DNA of 64,000 nt from Achatina immaculata (lineage: Eukaryota; Mollusca; Gastropoda; Stylommatophora; Achatinidae). Shown one piece after another: positions 1-11,527 of the stretch (position 1 is the stretch's first letter; each line of letters begins with the position of its first letter). The notes below the pieces were generated by a model. It was not told the origin of the DNA. It saw only the letters and a list, made by a program, of their open reading frames with translations, and did not search any database. Location: NCBI GenBank assembly GCA_009760885.1, contig CM019700.1, positions 2,223,405 through 2,287,404 of the forward strand, in the 5' to 3' direction. A program made the translations under genes and the position numbers.

Positions 1-850
1 TACACATTAATGCCTGCAGGAACAGAAACACAAAATTACAACACATATTAATATCTGCAGGAACAGGAACACGGAATCACAACACATACTAATATCTGCA
101 GGAATAGGAACACAGAATTCCACGACATATTAATATCTGCAGGAACAGGAACACAGAATTACAACACATACTAATATCTGTAGGAACAGGAACACATAAT
201 TAAAACACATACTAATATCTGCAGGAACAGGAATACAGAATTACAACACATACTAATATCTGCAGGAGCAGGAACACAGAATTACAACACATACTAATAT
301 CTGCAGGAATAGGAACACAGAATTACAACACATACTAATATCTGCAGGAACAGGAATACAGAATTACAACATATACTAATATCCGCAGGAACAGGAATAC
401 ATAATTACAACACATACTAATATCTGCAGGAACAGGAACACAGAATTGCAACACATACTAGTATCTGCAGGAACAGGAATACAGAATTACAACACATACT
501 AATATCTGCAGGAACAGGAACACAGAATTACACCACATACTAATATCTGCAGGAACAAGCACACAGAATTACAACATATACTAATATCTGCAGGAACAGG
601 AACACAGAATTACACCACATACTAATATCTGCAGGAACAGGAACACAGAATTACACCACATACTAATATCTGCAGGAACAGGAATACAGATATATAACCA
701 CACATTAATGCCTGGAGGAACAGGAACACAGATTTACAACACATAATAATACCTGTAGGAACAGGAACACAGAATTAGAACACATACTAATATCTACAGG
801 AACAGGAACACAGAATTACAACACACACTAATACCTGCAGGAACAGGACG
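1..850. repeat. 41-bp minisatellite, about 21 copies
   Basis: Tandem copies of a 41-bp unit recognisable by the core aatatctgcaggaacaggaa followed by cacagaattacaacacatac. Copies differ by scattered substitutions, and the last units (about 700-850) are more divergent. The array begins at or before the window edge. No open frame is maintained. Confidence 0.95.
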
Positions 851-1085
851 GAGTATAATAAAGGACAACAATTTGACTACTCATTTCTCATAGACCAGTG
901 ATTCCCATCTTGAGGTGTGGGCCCTACGAGGGGTGGGGGGTATGACAATGTGAATATTTTAAGGGGCATTTATGATTAATATATTTATATCATACCTTGT
1001 CAGATCTTGGTTGACCGTTATGCTTCGGGAACATCAAAATCTTTGAGACGTTGAGGAGGGGCATGATAAAAAAAAATTTAGAGGT
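851..1085. other. Unique-looking spacer
   Basis: Between the minisatellite and an S repeat. It has a G-rich stretch near 930-945 and no recognisable coding or RNA feature. Confidence 0.5.
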
Positions 1086-1097
1086 TTCTTCATGTAG

Positions 1098-1420
1098 TTT
1101 GCAGTGTCTTCTTCTTCTTCTTCTGCTTTTTCTTGGAAATGCGAATTGGTGTTCATCGTAGCTGATGCTGTGAGGATGTTGAGACAGCATCGTGTCGGAT
1201 TGGGAGCGGGCTACGGCGGTCATTTTGGAATTAAAATAGCAGGGGCGCGGTGCCATGCTTCTTTTGTAGGCTTCAATCGGCCCTGTGAGCCAGGATAGAC
1301 CTGTTACAGGGGGAGGGGGGTGCGTGCCAACGGAGAGGTGGGACAGGGTCTTGGTCAGCTATGGTTCAATAACCCCGACCCGATAATGTCAGATATGAGT
1401 TGGCAGCTGCCAAACTGAAC
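1098..1420 (-). repeat. S-family SINE-like repeat
   Basis: About 300-bp dispersed repeat. Read on the minus strand it carries the block that in + orientation reads gggacagggtcttggtcagc, then a block around gctgatgctgtgaggatgtt, and it ends in a (GAA)n tract (+ strand cttcttcttcttcttct at 1107-1125). The same order of blocks recurs at about 16.3, 26.2, 32.3, 47.7 and 60.8 kb. I see no convincing Pol III A/B boxes, so SINE is an inference from size, copy number and simple-repeat tail. Confidence 0.7.
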
Positions 1421-2050
1421 AGCGTCTTTGCCACGGGAAGTCAGTCTAGAAGAAAAGTGCTGTACTTTGTGCGCTTTGAGGGATTTACTGAGGGAAAGAT
1501 TACAGCATTTACAAATTTTTCCAGAGTACAAGATAATTTTGTCCAGCTAGCTAATCTTCTTATGGCTGATAAGCTCCTGTTTTACGGAAGCATGAAGGTT
1601 AAGCCTTTACACGTTTGATTTTGAGACTTGTTCTTCCTCTCATGTTGAATATTTGAATTTCCATTTGATCTCCCTTCCTTGTCAACCTTTATTCAGTCAA
1701 TTTCTATGATAATTTGGATGTCTTGGTCTAAAACATTTCTCAGTTTATATGCGTCTTGCCGTGACAGCTATGATTATATACGCTCCTCCGTGTTGGGGAA
1801 GTTTTGTACTGCGAGGGAAAATTTATCTGTGCACCCTTCACAACTAAATATCATATTTCAGCTTGCTATATTCTTAAGTTATTGATTGCGTTATTTATTC
1901 AGTCGCGTTGTCTGAGGACAATAATAGGAGCAGATGGCAAAAGCAGGGGTAAGTTCATGCCAAGAATACGGCATGGAGAAGATACTAATAAATACGAGTA
2001 AGTGAGTGCTCTTAACAGGTGCAAGAAAATTAGTTTGCTAGTTAGTTAGT
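1421..2050. other. No recognisable feature
   Basis: Moderately AT-rich sequence with only short open frames of fewer than 75 codons. Nothing in them resembles a known family. Confidence 0.5.
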
Positions 2051-2051
2051 T

Positions 2052-2252
2052 AATTTAGAGAAGACTGTCTTGGAAGGGTACATAATGGGAAAAAAAGAGA
2101 AGAAGACCAAGGCGAAGATGGCAACAAGACATCGTTGATAATCTGCAAATGGATGCATTAGCAGGGCTTCTTGCTTACAAACGAGAGGCCTGCAGGAGAG
2201 CTGTTAGTGAGGCAAAGTTCAACAAGGGACATGCAAATAACTGACTGAGTTA
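2052..2252 (+). pseudogene. RTE family B reverse transcriptase, 3' end fragment
   Basis: Encodes the basic C-terminus typical of RTE/craniofacial-development-protein-2-like endonuclease-reverse transcriptases, in the pattern LEGYIMGKK, RGRPRRRW, DNLQMDA, AYKREACRRAV. It is truncated at the 5' side and frameshifted. The same 3' end occurs at 4.6, 11.5, 37.6, 41.6 and 50.7 kb, which defines family B. It ends in an actgactgag-type tail that runs directly into the GTTA array. Confidence 0.8.
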
Positions 2253-2745
2253 GTTAGTTAATTAATTAGTTAATTAGTTAGTTACTTAGAAAGTTAATAA
2301 TTTAGTTAATCAGCTAATTACTTAATCAGTCAGTTACTTAATTATTCAGCTTATTACTTAGTTTGTCGGTTAGTCAGTTAGTGACTTTGTCAGTCAGTTA
2401 GTTAGTCAGTTAGTTAGTTACTTAGTCAGTTAATTAGTCAATTAGTTACTTAGTCATTTCTTTAGTCCGTTAGTTACTTAATCAATCAGTCATTTACTTA
2501 GTCAATTAGTTTATTTGTCAGACAGTTAGTCAGTTAGTTAGTCAGTTTGTTAGTCAGACAGTTAGTTAGTTTGTTAGCCAGACAGTTAGTTAGTCGAACA
2601 GTCGGTTTGTTAGTCAGACAGTTAGTTAGTCAGTTAGTTTGCTAGTCAGACAGTTAATCGGACAGTCAGGTTGTTAGTCAGACAGTTAGTTAGTTTGTTA
2701 GTCAGACAGTTAGTTGGTTAGTTATTCAGACAGTTAGTTAGTTGG
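2253..2745. repeat. Degenerate GTTA/GTCAG tetranucleotide array
   Basis: Almost continuous mixtures of gtta, gtca and gaca tetramers (for example gttagtcagacagttagtta). The array starts directly at the tail of the RTE B fragment and resumes at 3292, after a LINE 3' end interrupts it. Confidence 0.9.
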
Positions 2746-3291
2746 AATGAATGAATGAATGAATGAATAATCTTTATTTTTCAAGGGTCAAGAATTGGGC
2801 ACGCAGGCCCGTCTTACATTCTGCCCTTCATCACTCCATCTTTCATTCTTCCCACACACTTGATTTAGTACAAATATACAAATTAAATTAGGAAAAAACA
2901 TATCAAAAGAGTGTAAGATGTAACTACTACATTCAAAGTAAACGAGAAGAAGTAATTAACCTAATAAAATAGCACTCACGCACACATACATACGCAGACA
3001 TATACATAAACAAAAATACACTGTAAATATAGATCTTCTAACATATGTTTTTTTAACAGACATTAAAATAATTTCTAACAATATCTAGCAAGTTGCTTTT
3101 CTAACTATGTCATTTTAGTACTTGATGGTTGGCGAGTCACGTGTTGAGAGATTGCTGGTTATTCTATGGAGGCATATAATTACAAGCAAGTAAATAATGA
3201 AACAGTTTTGAGTTAAAAGATGAAGTATTACCAATGGATTTTAAATGGTATGGGAGGGTGTTCCAGCGCTGTACTGCAGAGTATGCAAGCA
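2746..3291 (-). mobile_element. LINE 3' end with ORF2 C-terminus and (ATTC)n tail
   Basis: On the minus strand, 3291 to about 3165 reads SAVQRWNTLPYHLKSIG then a short FNSKLFHYLL stretch and a stop. This is the WN-x-LP ... FKSKL-x-x-L ending common to CR1/Jockey/L2-type LINE reverse transcriptases. A roughly 400-bp 3' UTR follows, then gacgggcctgcgtgcccaat, an aataaa-like signal, and a tetranucleotide tail (gaatgaatgaatgaatg on +). A close match to the terminal 60 bp lies on + at 29559-29651. It is 5'-truncated and sits inside the GTTA array. I cannot assign the LINE clade with certainty. Confidence 0.75.
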
Positions 3292-3480
3292 GTCAGTTAG
3301 TTAGTCAGACAGTTAGTTAGCCAGTTAGTTTTCTAGTCAGACATTTAGTTAGTCAGTTAGTTTGCTAGTCAGACAATTAGTTAGTCAGACAATCAGTTTG
3401 TTAGTCAGACAGTTAGTTAGTCGGACAGTCATTTTATCAGTCTGACAGTTAATTAGTCAGTTTATTTACTACTTTGACTA
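3292..3480. repeat. GTTA/GTCAG array, continued
   Basis: Same tetramer mixture as 2253-2745, split from it by the LINE 3' end. Confidence 0.88.
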
Positions 3481-3494
3481 ACTAAGTAAATAAA

Positions 3495-3712
3495 CTAACT
3501 ACCTTCATTTCCATCACCGTCTGCTACTGTACTCCCAAGACATAGAAATTCCTTGACATCTTCCACTGTTTTGCTATCTACTCTCAGTACATTTCTTCTC
3601 TTCACATTGCGTTTCATTAACTTTATCTTGTCTACATTTTATTTTAGTCCTATTTTACTAGCATTTCGGGTTAAATTATTTGTTTTGTCATGCATATATG
3701 AGAGTCCGTTTT
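3495..3712 (-). pseudogene. RTE-like reverse transcriptase fragment
   Basis: The minus-strand translation includes NASKIGLKI, a basic run KLMKRNVKRRN, VLRVDSKTVEDVKEF and GDGNEG. This matches the region after the YADD motif in family E (61525-61938: NTNNIGLKINVGKTKLMK, VLRVDNKLVEEVNEF). Both ends are truncated and only about 70 codons remain. Confidence 0.75.
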
Positions 3713-3731
3713 TATGTCTGTACATTATTGA

Positions 3732-3733
<2 letters not shown>

Positions 3734-3808
<75 letters not shown>
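3734..3808. repeat. (TA)n followed by (GA)n microsatellite
   Basis: An uninterrupted TA tract to 3782, then a GA tract to 3808. It produces low-complexity YIYIYI and SLSLSL open frames that are not genes. Confidence 0.97.
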
Positions 3809-4119
3809 AAGTGGAAGGGAAGAGAATGATCAAATGAGTTTAGAATTAGAAATATGGAACAGAGATTCTTAAGCTAAACACACAATGTATACAATAGAAC
3901 AACCACCAAAGAGTTTTAATTGCATTAATTAAACAGAAAAAAATCAATAAATAAATCAATAAAGAACTGAAAAAGAAGAAAAAAAAAGTGTGCGAAATGA
4001 TGACAGCGAAGAGCACCACTCACGAGAGTCCTCTCATCGCGCAGTGTAGGATCATACCAGATGGCGCACTGAGTCTGAGATACACTCACACACAAGTAAG
4101 AGAACACAGTTTTGTAGGA

Positions 4120-4290
4120 TTAGGCCTCCAAAAAAATCGTAGATAAAGTACTTTAGTGAGACGTGAGAAAAAGAAAAATCACAAGAGAATTACCTGGGAT
4201 TCGAACCACGGACTCCGGCAGGACGAGCAGCCGTCTATCCACGAGAGAACAGCGTGCTAACGAACTGCGCTAACTTGCAACTCCAAAAAT
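4120..4290 (-). mobile_element. tRNA-derived SINE
   Basis: On the minus strand an A-box-like motif (TTAGCGCAGTTCGTTAGC, + coordinates 4256-4273) is followed by a perfect B box GGTTCGAATCC (4197-4207). These are internal Pol III promoter elements of a tRNA-like head. The 48-nt spacing between them is longer than in a tRNA, and no acceptor stem closes, so this is a SINE or a decayed tRNA copy rather than a tRNA gene. A purine-rich body follows toward 4120. The exact 3' end is uncertain. Confidence 0.7.
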
Positions 4291-4617
4291 AAAAAAAAGA
4301 AAGATGTTTGTAAGCGTAGTTATTAGTAACTGTTCAGTAGACACTGAAATATTTGAAAAAATAATGTCATTTGTTTTGTTTTCATCCACACTGCCATTAA
4401 AATTCTATCTTATTAGCAAACACCTCATTCTCATCACAAGTCCCTGCATTCAGTTCAAATACCCTTTACTGTGTAAACATCCATATATATATTTCGGCAC
4501 ATGAAAGTGTGATGTGGTCAGTATCACACTTGGCCACACTTACCTTCCCAGATTTCTCTAGTACCCATTTTTAGAGGCTGGGTCGACTCCAGGGCCTTTT
4601 TTTGTTTGGGTGTCGGT

Positions 4618-4990
4618 AAGTCAGTCAGTTATTTGCACGTCCCTTGCGGAACTTTGCCTCCCTAACAGCTCTCCTGTAAGCTCTTGGTTGTAAGCAAGAT
4701 GCCCTGCTGCTGATGCATCCATTTGCAGATTATCAGTGATGTCTTGCAGCCATCTTCGCCTTAGTCTTCCTCTCTTTTTCTTTCCCATTATGTATCCTTC
4801 CAAGACAATCTTCTCTAAATTATCATGAACTTTAATGTATCAAAAGTATTTCAGTTTTCTCTGTTTAATCTTCCTTAATAGTCAACAGTCTTTAATATTA
4901 TGTTCTTGTAGTATGTATATATTTGTTCTTTTTTGCCCGTGATATTTGAAGAACTTTTCTGTAGCATTTACATTTAAAGGCATTTATGTG
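4618..4990 (-). pseudogene. RTE family B reverse transcriptase, C-terminal region
   Basis: The minus-strand reading gives the family B C-terminal region: a degraded cysteine-poor stretch, KFFKYHGQKRTNIYIL, then IVLEGYIMGKKKRGR, RRRWLQDITDNLQ, MDASAAGHLAYN. A tgactgactta tail follows. It has an in-frame stop and small indels. It is homologous to 41582-41987, which preserves more of the reading frame (RVLQISWTQKRTNISIL). 5'-truncated and dead. Confidence 0.85.
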
Positions 4991-5870
4991 TTTCACAATT
5001 ACCAGTACTGACCTCTGTCTCATACTCTTCCCCAGTGTTAAAATTAGATCTGTCTGGAGGGGGGGGGCACTCACCACCAGATACTTTTTCTACCTGACCT
5101 TCCATATTGCTATTAGTATTTCTTGGTATGTTTATAGAAAGTAGTTTACCACTGCTTTCCTTCCGGGCATTGAATGTACTAGTCAGTGATCGTAGCCATT
5201 GTCCTTACGCTGAGATCATCTGCCTACCATCATAGAATGGTGACCATAATCAACATTATTTTTATTAGATTCCGGGACGAAGGCGTGGGCTTCGATTTAC
5301 AGTTTCTTCGCTTGGTCCTGGACGTCCCTGCCGAGGAGCTGTTCACTGACAGCCTTCATCCCGGAATTTCGCATACGTCTTCTTGATACTGTTGAAAACA
5401 GGTGCTACGTTCAGGAAAATCCCGCTCGAAGTCGTCGCTGCACAGTGACAGCGGACGAGCTTATCGCATATTCCAAAGCATACAGTGATTGCTCACGTTT
5501 ACTGAACGCCATATTTGCTACTGCTGCCCCCTAGCGACAAACTACTGGAGTTCTGTGCGCTGTCTCCTGGCGTAAGAATAATCATGGTCAGTTACGTAGT
5601 TTATTTGTTGTGAATTTTAAAATGTTCACCGACTTATTAATAACCCTGTGTGTGTATATACGAGCATACATACATATATACGTGTATATACATATGTGTG
5701 TGCAGAATTTCGTTTAAAGTTGTTTAAATGACACGTTAAATTTTTTTTACGGAAATAAAGATTTATAAAAAAAATTCCTTCCCCTGGGATCCTGGGTGGG
5801 TGAAAGAGGTTTATTTTCAAGCTAACGTCGTGATATAATGGGGTGTGTAGGACAAGTTAACCTGAGATTA
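4991..5870. other. No recognisable gene
   Basis: Contains a G run near 5060 and short open frames of fewer than 70 codons. A GC-richer segment (5270-5540) carries an isolated CTCF-like motif at 5523-5536. No coding similarity recognised. Confidence 0.45.
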
Positions 5871-5938
5871 TATTGTTGTTGTTGTTGCTGCTGCTGCTGT
5901 TGTTGTTGTTGCTGTTGTTGTTGTTGTTGTTGGTGTTA
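5871..5938. repeat. (TTG)n/(CTG)n trinucleotide microsatellite
   Basis: A ttgttgttg tract with interior ctgctgctg units. Confidence 0.95.
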
Positions 5939-6670
5939 TTTTCTAAGAGAATCTTCAGTGTTGAACCAGACTGCAGATGTAGTATTCTATTTTTGAGTTC
6001 CTTTTTCTGCTAGAGATAATGAGGTTGGCTAGAGATAATGAGGTTGGCTAGAGACATTGATAGCCGTGGGCTAGTCTGTGTACTGAAGTCCTCCATGACT
6101 GATTGTACTGTATTTATTTGCTTCTGATAATGGAGGCAAAGGGGTATTGGGGGTTGGGGATAGCTAGCAGCGCGGCCGTGTGACAGAGCGTGAATGTCAT
6201 GATAATTGGTCCCACGGAGTATAAAGCTCTAGGTAAATTCATGGGGGTGCACCAACCTACATTCAGACACGATGTTAAATACGTGATGATCCCAAATGAC
6301 CAGTGATTTTGTAATCTGATGCAGTCCCAATGAAGGGATGAAGTGTAAATTTTCATGTCAGCACGGTTAATCAAGTCTGAAGTAATTTGTCTGATAAAGA
6401 TCGAGGAAGAAGTTTATTGTGAATGTGAGTAGAACCCGCTACATCCGTCTGTAAGGTCGATAAGGATGCTTCTTGGCTATGGTTATTACTTCCATCTAAT
6501 GTGTTCGGCAGCTGATGTTAGTTTAATTTACCTAAATGGATTGCAGTTCACTGTGAAGTAACTATTGCTATGATTCAGTATCATAGGGGTTTATATATAA
6601 ATATAATTATTCTGTTTGGATTGATGCTTAGTAATTGCGCTAGATCTTATATCTGTGTACATAAACAACA
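5939..6670. other. No recognisable gene
   Basis: Only a short tandem of ggctagagataatgaggtt (about 2.5 copies at 6010-6055) and small open frames without family resemblance. Confidence 0.45.
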
Positions 6671-6674
6671 AAAC

Positions 6675-6717
<43 letters not shown>

Positions 6718-6735
6718 GAGAGAGAGAGAGAGGGA
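6675..6735. repeat. (GA)n(CAGA)n microsatellite
   Basis: GA dinucleotide tract, then acagacag tetramers, then GA again. Confidence 0.95.
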
Positions 6736-6864
6736 GCGAGAGACAGAGCTGAAGAAAATGGGAGTTGAGGTGGATGAGAAAGAGTGTAATTCTTATATGT
6801 TTCATAGGATTAATAATATTTCGTGTGCTTATTTTCCTGTTGCAGAGTAGACATTTTTTCCTGT

Positions 6865-7236
6865 TGCAGGGCAGACACTACGTACTGTGTGCTACTGTAT
6901 GCTACTATATGCTACGTCCTACATATTATGTCCTGAATGTTACTTCAATGTGCTGCTTATGTGAGTTTTGCTTTGGGCTTCTTATTTCTACTGCCATCTT
7001 CATTCATTTCTACAATTGCTGATGTTTACAACTACTCCAGAGACCTTGCTGATAACAGGGGGGGGGGGGGGGGCAATAACTTGTCACCCCTCGGACGAAG
7101 GCTCAAACTTTGTTGCTCTTTATTGTTTATAATTTTTGTGGCAGAGAGCGAAGAGGCGTGCTTTACAAAGCAGCCACACAGCAATCCATGGTAAACACCA
7201 TTACACATCATCATCATCATCATCATCATCATCTAG
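6865..7236 (+). repeat. F-family dispersed repeat with (ATC)n tail
   Basis: Shares an ordered series of blocks with 38060-38325: cactacgtactgt/actacgtact, atgctac repeats, cctgctgataac, a c-rich cccctcggac/ccccggac block, ttgttgctctttattgttta/cattgctgcttattattta, and a terminal (CAT)n run before ctag. A G homopolymer (18 bases) lies at 7058-7075. Unclassified. The simple-repeat tail suggests a non-autonomous retroelement. Confidence 0.5.
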
Positions 7237-7315
7237 GCAACATAAACAAATCCCGCCATCCGCCTCTGCTGCAAATATAACACTTAGGTCTAAAAGTCTG
7301 CACATCGATGCTCTT

Positions 7316-7956
7316 CTACATTCTACGCCAACTGAACTCTCATTCTACGTTAGCTCAACTCTCATTCTATACCAGCTCAACTCTTATTCTATACCAGCTC
7401 AGCTCTTATTCTATACCAGCTCAGCTCTTAATCTATACCACAACACCTCTCATTCTATGTCAGCTCAACTCTCATTCTATACCAGCTCAAACCTCATTCT
7501 ATACCAGCTCAATTCTTATTCTATACCAGCTCAGCTCTTAATCTATACCACAACACCTCTCATTCTATGTCAGTTCAACTCTTATTCTATACCAGCTCAA
7601 CTCTCGTTCTATACCAGCTCAACTCTCGATATATACCAGCTCAACTCTGATTCTATGTCAAGTCAACTCTTATTCTATACCAGCTCAACTCTCGATATAT
7701 ACCAGCTCAAATCTGATTCTATGTCAGGTCAACTCTTATTCTATACCAGCTCAACTCTGATTCTATGTCAGTTCAGCTCTCATTCTATACCAGCTCAACT
7801 CTCATACTATACCAGCTCAACTCTCATTCTATGTCAGCACAATTTTTATTGTATACCAGCTCAATTCTTATTCTATATCACCTCAATTCTTATTGTATAC
7901 CAGCTCAATTCTTATTCTATATCACCTCAATTCTTAATCTATACCAGCTCAACTCA
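7316..7956. repeat. 22-bp minisatellite, about 29 copies
   Basis: Unit approximately ctcattctataccagctcaa plus two bases. 22 bp is not a multiple of three, so three frames cycle every 66 bp, and none contains a stop. This creates a spurious 296-codon frame across 7136-8026 rich in YQLNSYSIPAQL. Confidence 0.95.
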
Positions 7957-7989
7957 TATTTTTCATTTTTTAAAGACCGTTCTCCATCT

Positions 7990-10900
7990 CCATCCAAATA
8001 AGCAGGCGCGGACCAACTGGCGGTAGACTCAGAGAGCGAGGTGGGGTAGTAGGTGGTTCTACTACTCCTATAAAGTGCCTCAGGTGCTCAGTGAAGGGAA
8101 TACCAGGCGGGTCAGAGGGGCCTTAAAACCTCTCGCTCCCGCTGCCGTGCGGGTAGGACAGGGAGTCCAAAGGCTAGCGGAGAGTCCGTACACAAACCGA
8201 CAGAAGGCAACGGGAAACCACTGTTGTAATTCCCAAGAATAGTTATGCTTAAACAGAATAATCGATTCATCATGAACGACGTTAATGGATATTCCTCTGG
8301 AACAGCCTCGTCCGGTAGGGCAGCTCACGAGCCACAGGTGAGGCTAGATCGTCATCAAGCTACTGGTAGCAAAACTAACAAGTTAAAAATAGCAGCATGG
8401 AATGTTAAAACTTTATTCCAGGCTGGAAAATTAGAAAATGTAAAAATGAAAATGGAAAGGATGAAGATCAACATATTAGGAATGAGTGAAGTTAGATGGA
8501 CAGGTGCAGGGAAGATAAACTCAGATAAATATACAATAATATATTCAGGAAGTGAGAAACATGAACGAGGAGTAGGAATTATATTTGATGAACAAACGGC
8601 AAGGACAATTGTAGGATATTTGAACATCTCGGACCGAGTCCTGCTAGCCCAACTGAAAGGACAACCAATAAACATAAATATTATACAAGTGTACGCTCCA
8701 ACATCTGAAAGCTCTGAAGGAGATGTACAGCTATTTTATAATGACAGCACTAAAATACACAAAGTCACATGAAGTTACCATAGTCATGGGAGATTTTAAT
8801 GCCAAAGTTGGTAAAGGAAGAACTTCAGACATCGTTGGTGACTATGGACTGGGGGAGAGGAATGACAGAGGTTATAAATTAATTGAATGGGCAAGAATAC
8901 ACAGAATGGTTGTAGGAAACACCTGGTTTAAACAGCATCCTCGAAGACTGGCAACGTGGTGCAGTCCAGACAAAAAGACATTTAACCAGATAGACTACAT
9001 ATTAATCAACAAACGATTCTGCAATGCATTACTGACAACAAAAACCATGCCAGGAGATGACTGCAATAGTGACCATGATCCACTCTGTGGAAAAGTTAGA
9101 ATAAAACTAAAGAAAGCAGGCAGAAAAGTGAGAAACATCAAACTGAATACAGAACTTCTTAAAAATGACCAGGAACTGCGAGAACAATACAAAGTTATTA
9201 TAACAAATAGATACAATGCAATAGCAAAGATAAATAGTGTAGATGAACAATGGGAAATGTTAAGAGATTCTATCCACCAAACTGTTAAGGAGATAATACC
9301 ACCAAAAAAAGAAGCCCCTAAAAATAAATGGATGACAGACGACATCTTAGGACTGATGGACAAGAGGAGGAGGAGTAAAAATAACGAGAAAAAATATAAC
9401 AAGATAAATAAAGAAATAAGACGCAAATGCGGAGAAGCAAAAGAAGTGTGGTTAAATGAACAGTGCAGACAAATAGAGGACTCTCATATTAAAGACAGCA
9501 AAAACACGCACAAACGAATTAATGAACTCACAGGCAGGGAAACAAAATATACCACAGGATGCCTGAAATCGAAAGAAGGTAAAATGTTAATGGGAAAAGA
9601 AGACAATGTGGACAGGTGGACAGAGTATATCGGTGAGCTATATGGGAGAGAAAGACCAGAATTAATACCATATACTGAAAACTGTGAGGGACCACCAATA
9701 CTTGAAGATGAAATCATAGATGCCATCAAACACATGAAGAAAGGAAAAGCGACTGGGCCTGATAATATAACAATAGAAGAAATAGAGGCACTAGAGGAGA
9801 CAGGAATAAAAATAATAACCAAGTTACTGAATGACATTTACAACAGTGGTTATATTCCCAGTGACCTGCTTAAATCCACGTTTATAGCACTACCAAAGAA
9901 ACCAGGTGCAAAGGAATGTGATGACCACCGGACTATCAGCCTCTCATCTCACATAACGAAGCTACTTCTGAGAATGATTATGTGAAGAACAAGGAAAACG
10001 ATAAAAATGGAAATAGCAGATGAACAATTTGGATTTGTTGAAGGAAAGGGAACACACAATGCCATTTATGCTTTACGAACACTAACAGAAAGAGCTTTAG
10101 AAGTACAGAAAGATCTCTACTTATGCTTCATTGATTACACCAAGGCATTTGACAAGGTGAAACATAATGAAATTATTAAAATGCTTGAAGACATCAATAT
10201 AGACGGCAACGACCTGAGGATTGTAAAACATCTATACTGGCAGCAAGAAGCAGCAGTTCGAGTTGAAAATAGAACTGGAAAATATCAACCTATAAAACAA
10301 GGGGTGCGGCAAGGATGTGTACTATATCCAGACCTTTTTTCTCTGTATAGCGAGAATATTCTAAGAACAATCATCACAGAACCAGGCATAAAAATTGGAG
10401 GATACAATATTAACAACCTTCGGTATGCTGACGATACAGTACTGATAGCTGAAAACCAACAATACCTGCAAAATCTCTTGGATAAAGTCGCCAAAGAAAG
10501 TGAACAGAAAGGCCTTACTTTGATCATCAAACAGACAGAGACTATGGTTATATCTAAGAAACATAATCCACCAGCATGCAGTATTAAATTAAACGGAACT
10601 ATTCTAAAGCAGGTGCAGAAATTCAAATACCTTGGAGCAGTAATAACTTCAGATGGGAAATGCAGAACAGAAATTAGGAACAGAATAGGCCAAGCAAAGA
10701 CTGCATTTCAGAGAATGAGAAACATATTAACCAACACATCTTTATCAATGAATGTTAGAAAACGAGTCCTAAAATGCTATATTGAATCTATCTTGTTATA
10801 TGGAAGTGAATCATGGACAATAGGCAAGTCTGCACAAAAATCATTGAAAGCAGCAGAAATGTGGTTTTTTAGAAGAATGTGGCGAATCCCCTGGACAACA

Positions 10901-11211
10901 AAAATAACTAATGAAGAATGTATGAGAAGAGCTGGAGAGACAAAAAACTTTGTCAAAAAGATAAGAGAGAGACAATGTACTTTGATAGGACATGCAATGA
11001 GAAGAGGGGGCATTGAAAATATTATAACAACAGGAAAAATAGAAGGAAGAAGATGAAGAGGAAGACCAAGAGAAATGATACTGGACAGTCTGACGGGATA
11101 GTGTGAGAGGAGATCACCAACTGAACTGATGGCCTGCATGAAGGATCGGATACTCTGGAGATGCATAATAGCCAACGCCAGTCGGCACGGCACATGATGA
11201 TGATGATGATC
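7990..11211 (+). mobile_element. RTE family A non-LTR retrotransposon, near full length
   Basis: About 3.2 kb. It has a roughly 250-bp GC-rich leader (7990-8244), one long broken ORF with endonuclease and reverse transcriptase, and a 3' terminus directly after the stop codon formed by an atgatgatgatgat tail (11194-11211). Length, single EN-RT ORF and short tandem-repeat tail are typical of RTE/BovB-like elements. Other copies of the same family lie at about 32.6 and 48.0 kb. The 5' boundary is estimated from the end of the 22-bp array. Confidence 0.88.
8245..11197 (+). pseudogene. RTE family A endonuclease-reverse transcriptase (broken)
   Basis: The ORF would make an EN-RT polyprotein of about 985 residues that nicks target DNA and copies element RNA at the nick. 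N-terminal AP-endonuclease motifs are intact: WNVKTL, SEVRW, QVYAPT, GDFNAKVG, NQIDYIL and SDHDPL. The RT domain has ALPKKPG, motif A FIDYTKAFDKVK, motif B GVRQGCV, and motif C YADDTVLIA (near 10425). The C-terminus is basic (RGRPREMILDSLTG) and ends SRHGT. Breaks compared with the 48-kb copy: an 8-bp deletion near 8735-8750 shifts frame 1 to frame 2, and TGA at 9983, TGA at 11054 and TAG at 11099 interrupt it. Start ATG 8245 is the first in frame and lies about 130 bp before the WNVKTL motif. Confidence 0.92.
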
Positions 11212-11527
11212 TCCATCTCCTAGCGCTTGTCAGTTTCATGTGAAAAATTCTACGAAGTTTAAATTTGGATTTTACAAAAATATTTCCAAATTTTTTTTTC
11301 CTCGGATAGCCCCAATTGATACAACTATAACATTAACAACAGTACCTGCTTATCCTATCTCATAGTTTTAGAACCTCAATTTTAATCTTTTTTTCTCCAT
11401 ATACCTGCTGACTTGCTTTGCTATTTCCCTATGGTAGCCTTTCCAACTAAAAACCGGTCTAAACGTGTTCATCTATACTGTATCTCGATACAAATGTCAC
11501 TGTTACTTTAGAGTTTTTAGAGACTCC
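11212..11527. other. No recognisable feature
   Basis: AT-rich spacer between RTE A and an RTE B tail. Confidence 0.5.

Noticed and set aside
1..850. CRISPR-like regular repeats
   Set aside because: Units are contiguous without unique spacers, and the context is eukaryotic. Same verdict for the other arrays.
2253..3480. Telomere-like (TTAG)n
   Set aside because: The tetramers are mixed gtta/gtca/gaca and start at an RTE B tail. No TTAGG or TTAGGG runs are present.
7136..8026. 296-codon frame rich in YQLNSYSIPAQL
   Set aside because: Produced by the stop-free 22-bp minisatellite. No homology, no splice or promoter context, and the overlapping frames show the same repeat.
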